In this document: piece by piece, positions 27,033 to 28,771 of the stretch | Layout of the letters: every line of letters begins with the position of its first letter | How positions within the stretch are numbered: position 1 is the first letter of the stretch | NCBI GenBank assembly: GCA_009602725.1 | Contig: WELB01000026.1 | Coordinates: 203,292 to 232,062 of the forward strand | DNA length: 28,771 bases | Source: Spirogloea muscicola | Taxonomy: Eukaryota; Streptophyta; Zygnematophyceae; Spirogloeales; Spirogloeaceae | Direction: 5' to 3' | Notes under the pieces: generated by a model | Database searches by the model: none | Told to the model about the DNA's origin: nothing | Seen by the model: only the letters and a program-made list of their open reading frames with translations | Position numbers and translations under genes: made by a program

Positions 27033-27751
27033 GAGAGCAGAGCATGGTCGCTTGCACATGCAGCAGGTGTTTGTATGGCAGAAGGCCGGTGCAAGTAGCG
27101 GCTGTAGCCTTTGATACGATTTGTTGATTTTTTGGCCACTCTCTGGACGAGATCCACCTACCTTTACACCGCTCCTTGCAATAATGCAACCATGATATAG
27201 TAGTTTGGGGTGCCCCTTTAGTCATTGGTGGCTCATGCAGACACATGCTATTACTGTTGCTTGGAAATTGCATGGAGTGCAGTAATTGAGTTGCATTCTC
27301 TGACAAGAGCTTCCAGTCGATGGGCAGCAACAACGTCCATGCAGCCATTGTAGCTGTGTATGGCAGCTCCTCGCTAATCAATTTGCTGGCCCGCTCTATA
27401 TTCAAACAGCCGCAGTGCTGGCGTGATCAGCGTCATAGAGCCTCAACACTCAGGTGCTCCGTCAAGTTCGGACATATGTCCAGCAATCTTGTTGGCTGAT
27501 AGTGGTACATGCCGAACCTTGGAGAAAGCATACACATCGAGAGTCCCTCCTATGTCAAGCTTGCTGAGCTTGTCATGAGACTGACTGGAAGCTCTTCAAT
27601 GTTGTTCGGCTACAGCAGCATTTCAGAGCATTTTGAAGGTGCTCTTTGGCTCTGCTATCCTTACTGCTCTGACATGTGTATAATGAGCAACTCTCTGAGC
27701 ACGGGCGCCGGGTGGATGTGCGTGTATCCCTACTACCCAAGTGGTGGGCGT
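27033..27751. other. convergent intergenic region
   Basis: It lies between the stop of SAH hydrolase (plus) and the stop of the DUF674-like gene (minus). Short frames on both strands have no recognisable motif. It should contain the two 3' untranslated regions; I did not find a consistent polyadenylation word. Confidence 0.4.
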
Positions 27752-28771
27752 TCATTTCTGGATTGCGCGGCGGAAGGATGCAATCTGCTGCGACGTGGTG
27801 ATGCCAACGGAGGCTAGGATGCGCAGGCAGAGCTCGATGAGGAAGAGCAGGAGGAGCCATAGCGTGGAGGAGAAGGCGTCCGCACCCAGGCTGCTGAACA
27901 CCGCCAACGAGCGGGGGCACCACCGCCTCGCCTCCATTGACAGCCGGCTCCAGCCCAGCTGCAGCTGCACAGACAGGCCAAGAATTGGACTCATGAGCGT
28001 GCAGGGCAATGCTGATGGTGCCATCTAGTAGCACTGGCCGCATCCTATTGGCAAGAGGAGCAACTGCAGCTGCGTGGTCACCAGGCTTTGGAAGCTGCGG
28101 TGGAATTGCGAGCCAAAGGCATCATTCAGCGGGTGTGTGCTGCTGGCCAGGCAGCTCCGGACGAGCTCGACAATCTGCGGCGCAGGGCAGGGGCGAGAGC
28201 ACAGCGGTCGGAGACGAGTTTCTGACAGCGTAGACAGCTGTTGCCAATTGGCCATTGCTCATCTGCCGAAAGCTGGCCATGTATCGATTGATATCGGGAT
28301 CCTCAATCTATCACAAGATAAGGCGCAGGTGTCGCCGCCTCGCTCACCATGTCCCGGCTGACCTCCATGGCCACGGCCCTGGGCGGCCCGGCGCCGTAGC
28401 CGCCATCGCCGGCACCGCCGCCGCCCTGCAGCTGGAGCAGGAGGTCGAGCGTTGCACGGCTCTTGAGGAAGATTTGCAGGTCGTCGGTGATGATGTAGCG
28501 CTCGCTCGGCAGCGACGCGGAGGCGCCGCCGCCGCCGTCGTCGTTGCCACCGCCGTCGTCGTCGCCGCCGCCGTCGTCGCCGTCGTCGTCGTTGTCGCGG
28601 CCGCCCATGTCCGTGCCGGCGGAGGCGGACCAGCTGTCCTCGAACGAGGCGCCGCTGTCCGACGAGCCGCCGCTCTCGCCGCCGCCGCCGCCGCCAACCC
28701 AGTCGCATGGCCGCTCCAGCGGCACGCCGTGCACGGGGCAGGCGCGCCCGGGCGTGGCGGTGACGCTGCGG
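27752..28771 (-). CDS. DUF674-like protein, N-terminal part outside the window
   Basis: Exons visible: beyond the edge to 28348, 28174-28082, and 27964-27752 (this last acceptor could instead be just before 28023). All are in phase 0. The first exon starts RSVTATPGRACPVHGVPL, has an acidic-glycine low-complexity insert (about 28545-28705), then ERYIITDDLQIFLKS and TLDLLLQLQ. The second reads IVELVRSCLASSTHPLNDAF. The pairing of a Cys/Gly segment, YIITDDLQ, and ELVRSCLASSTHPLNDAF matches the order in plant DUF674 proteins (FIISDDLQV followed by LLKASLxSxxPLTDAF); function unknown. The last exon adds about 70 residues with a hydrophobic stretch STLWLLLLFLIELCLRILAS, possibly a membrane helix or a spurious extension. 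Confidence 0.6.

Overview
The window looks like nuclear DNA of a green alga, most likely a chlorophyte of the trebouxiophyte type. The class is inferred from gene content and base composition, not from a marker gene. Reasons: many small GT-AG introns, very GC-rich first exons with alanine runs and transit-peptide-like N-termini, and plant-lineage families (CSP41a, HR-like lesion inducer, a DUF674-like protein, plant-type S-adenosylhomocysteinase with its insertion). Splice phases close exactly in five multi-exon genes, so those models are well supported.

Layout, left to right. 1-538: end of an unrecognised plus-strand gene. 539-2345: no gene recognised. 2346-4661 (minus): Raf-like protein kinase, six exons. 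About 5085-6960: repeat-rich block with a retroelement 3' fragment. 6961-8238: AT-richer, nothing recognised. 8239 to at least 11919 (minus): LAT-type amino-acid transporter whose first exon runs into a 123-base poly-T tract and a 542-base gap (12043-12584). 12585-16550: dense nest of 5'-truncated non-LTR retroelement ends, tandem duplications and a foldback. 16894-18309 (plus): HR-like lesion-inducing family protein, five exons. 18850-19453 (minus): small plastid-type single-membrane-span protein. 20047-20770 (plus): RNA polymerase III subunit RPC10/C11, three exons. 21056-23369 (minus): CSP41a, six exons. 23931-27032 (plus): S-adenosylhomocysteine hydrolase, seven exons. 27752-28771 (minus): DUF674-like gene running off the window.

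The genes do not form one pathway; they are ordinary housekeeping and plastid genes flanking retroelement debris. The most interesting structure is a family of short hairpins (core GGGCTGGCTTTTCACAGCCC and variants such as GGGCTGGCAAAGCCAGCCC) with about 20 copies here. In the retroelement fragments a hairpin follows the reverse-transcriptase C-terminal reading frame by roughly 50-160 bases, so it is probably the 3' structure of that element. Solo copies lie outside the nests. Two of them lie in the same orientation 99 and 100 bases upstream of the start codons of two unrelated genes (the kinase and CSP41a). Another supplies the probable 5' splice site of the first gene's intron.
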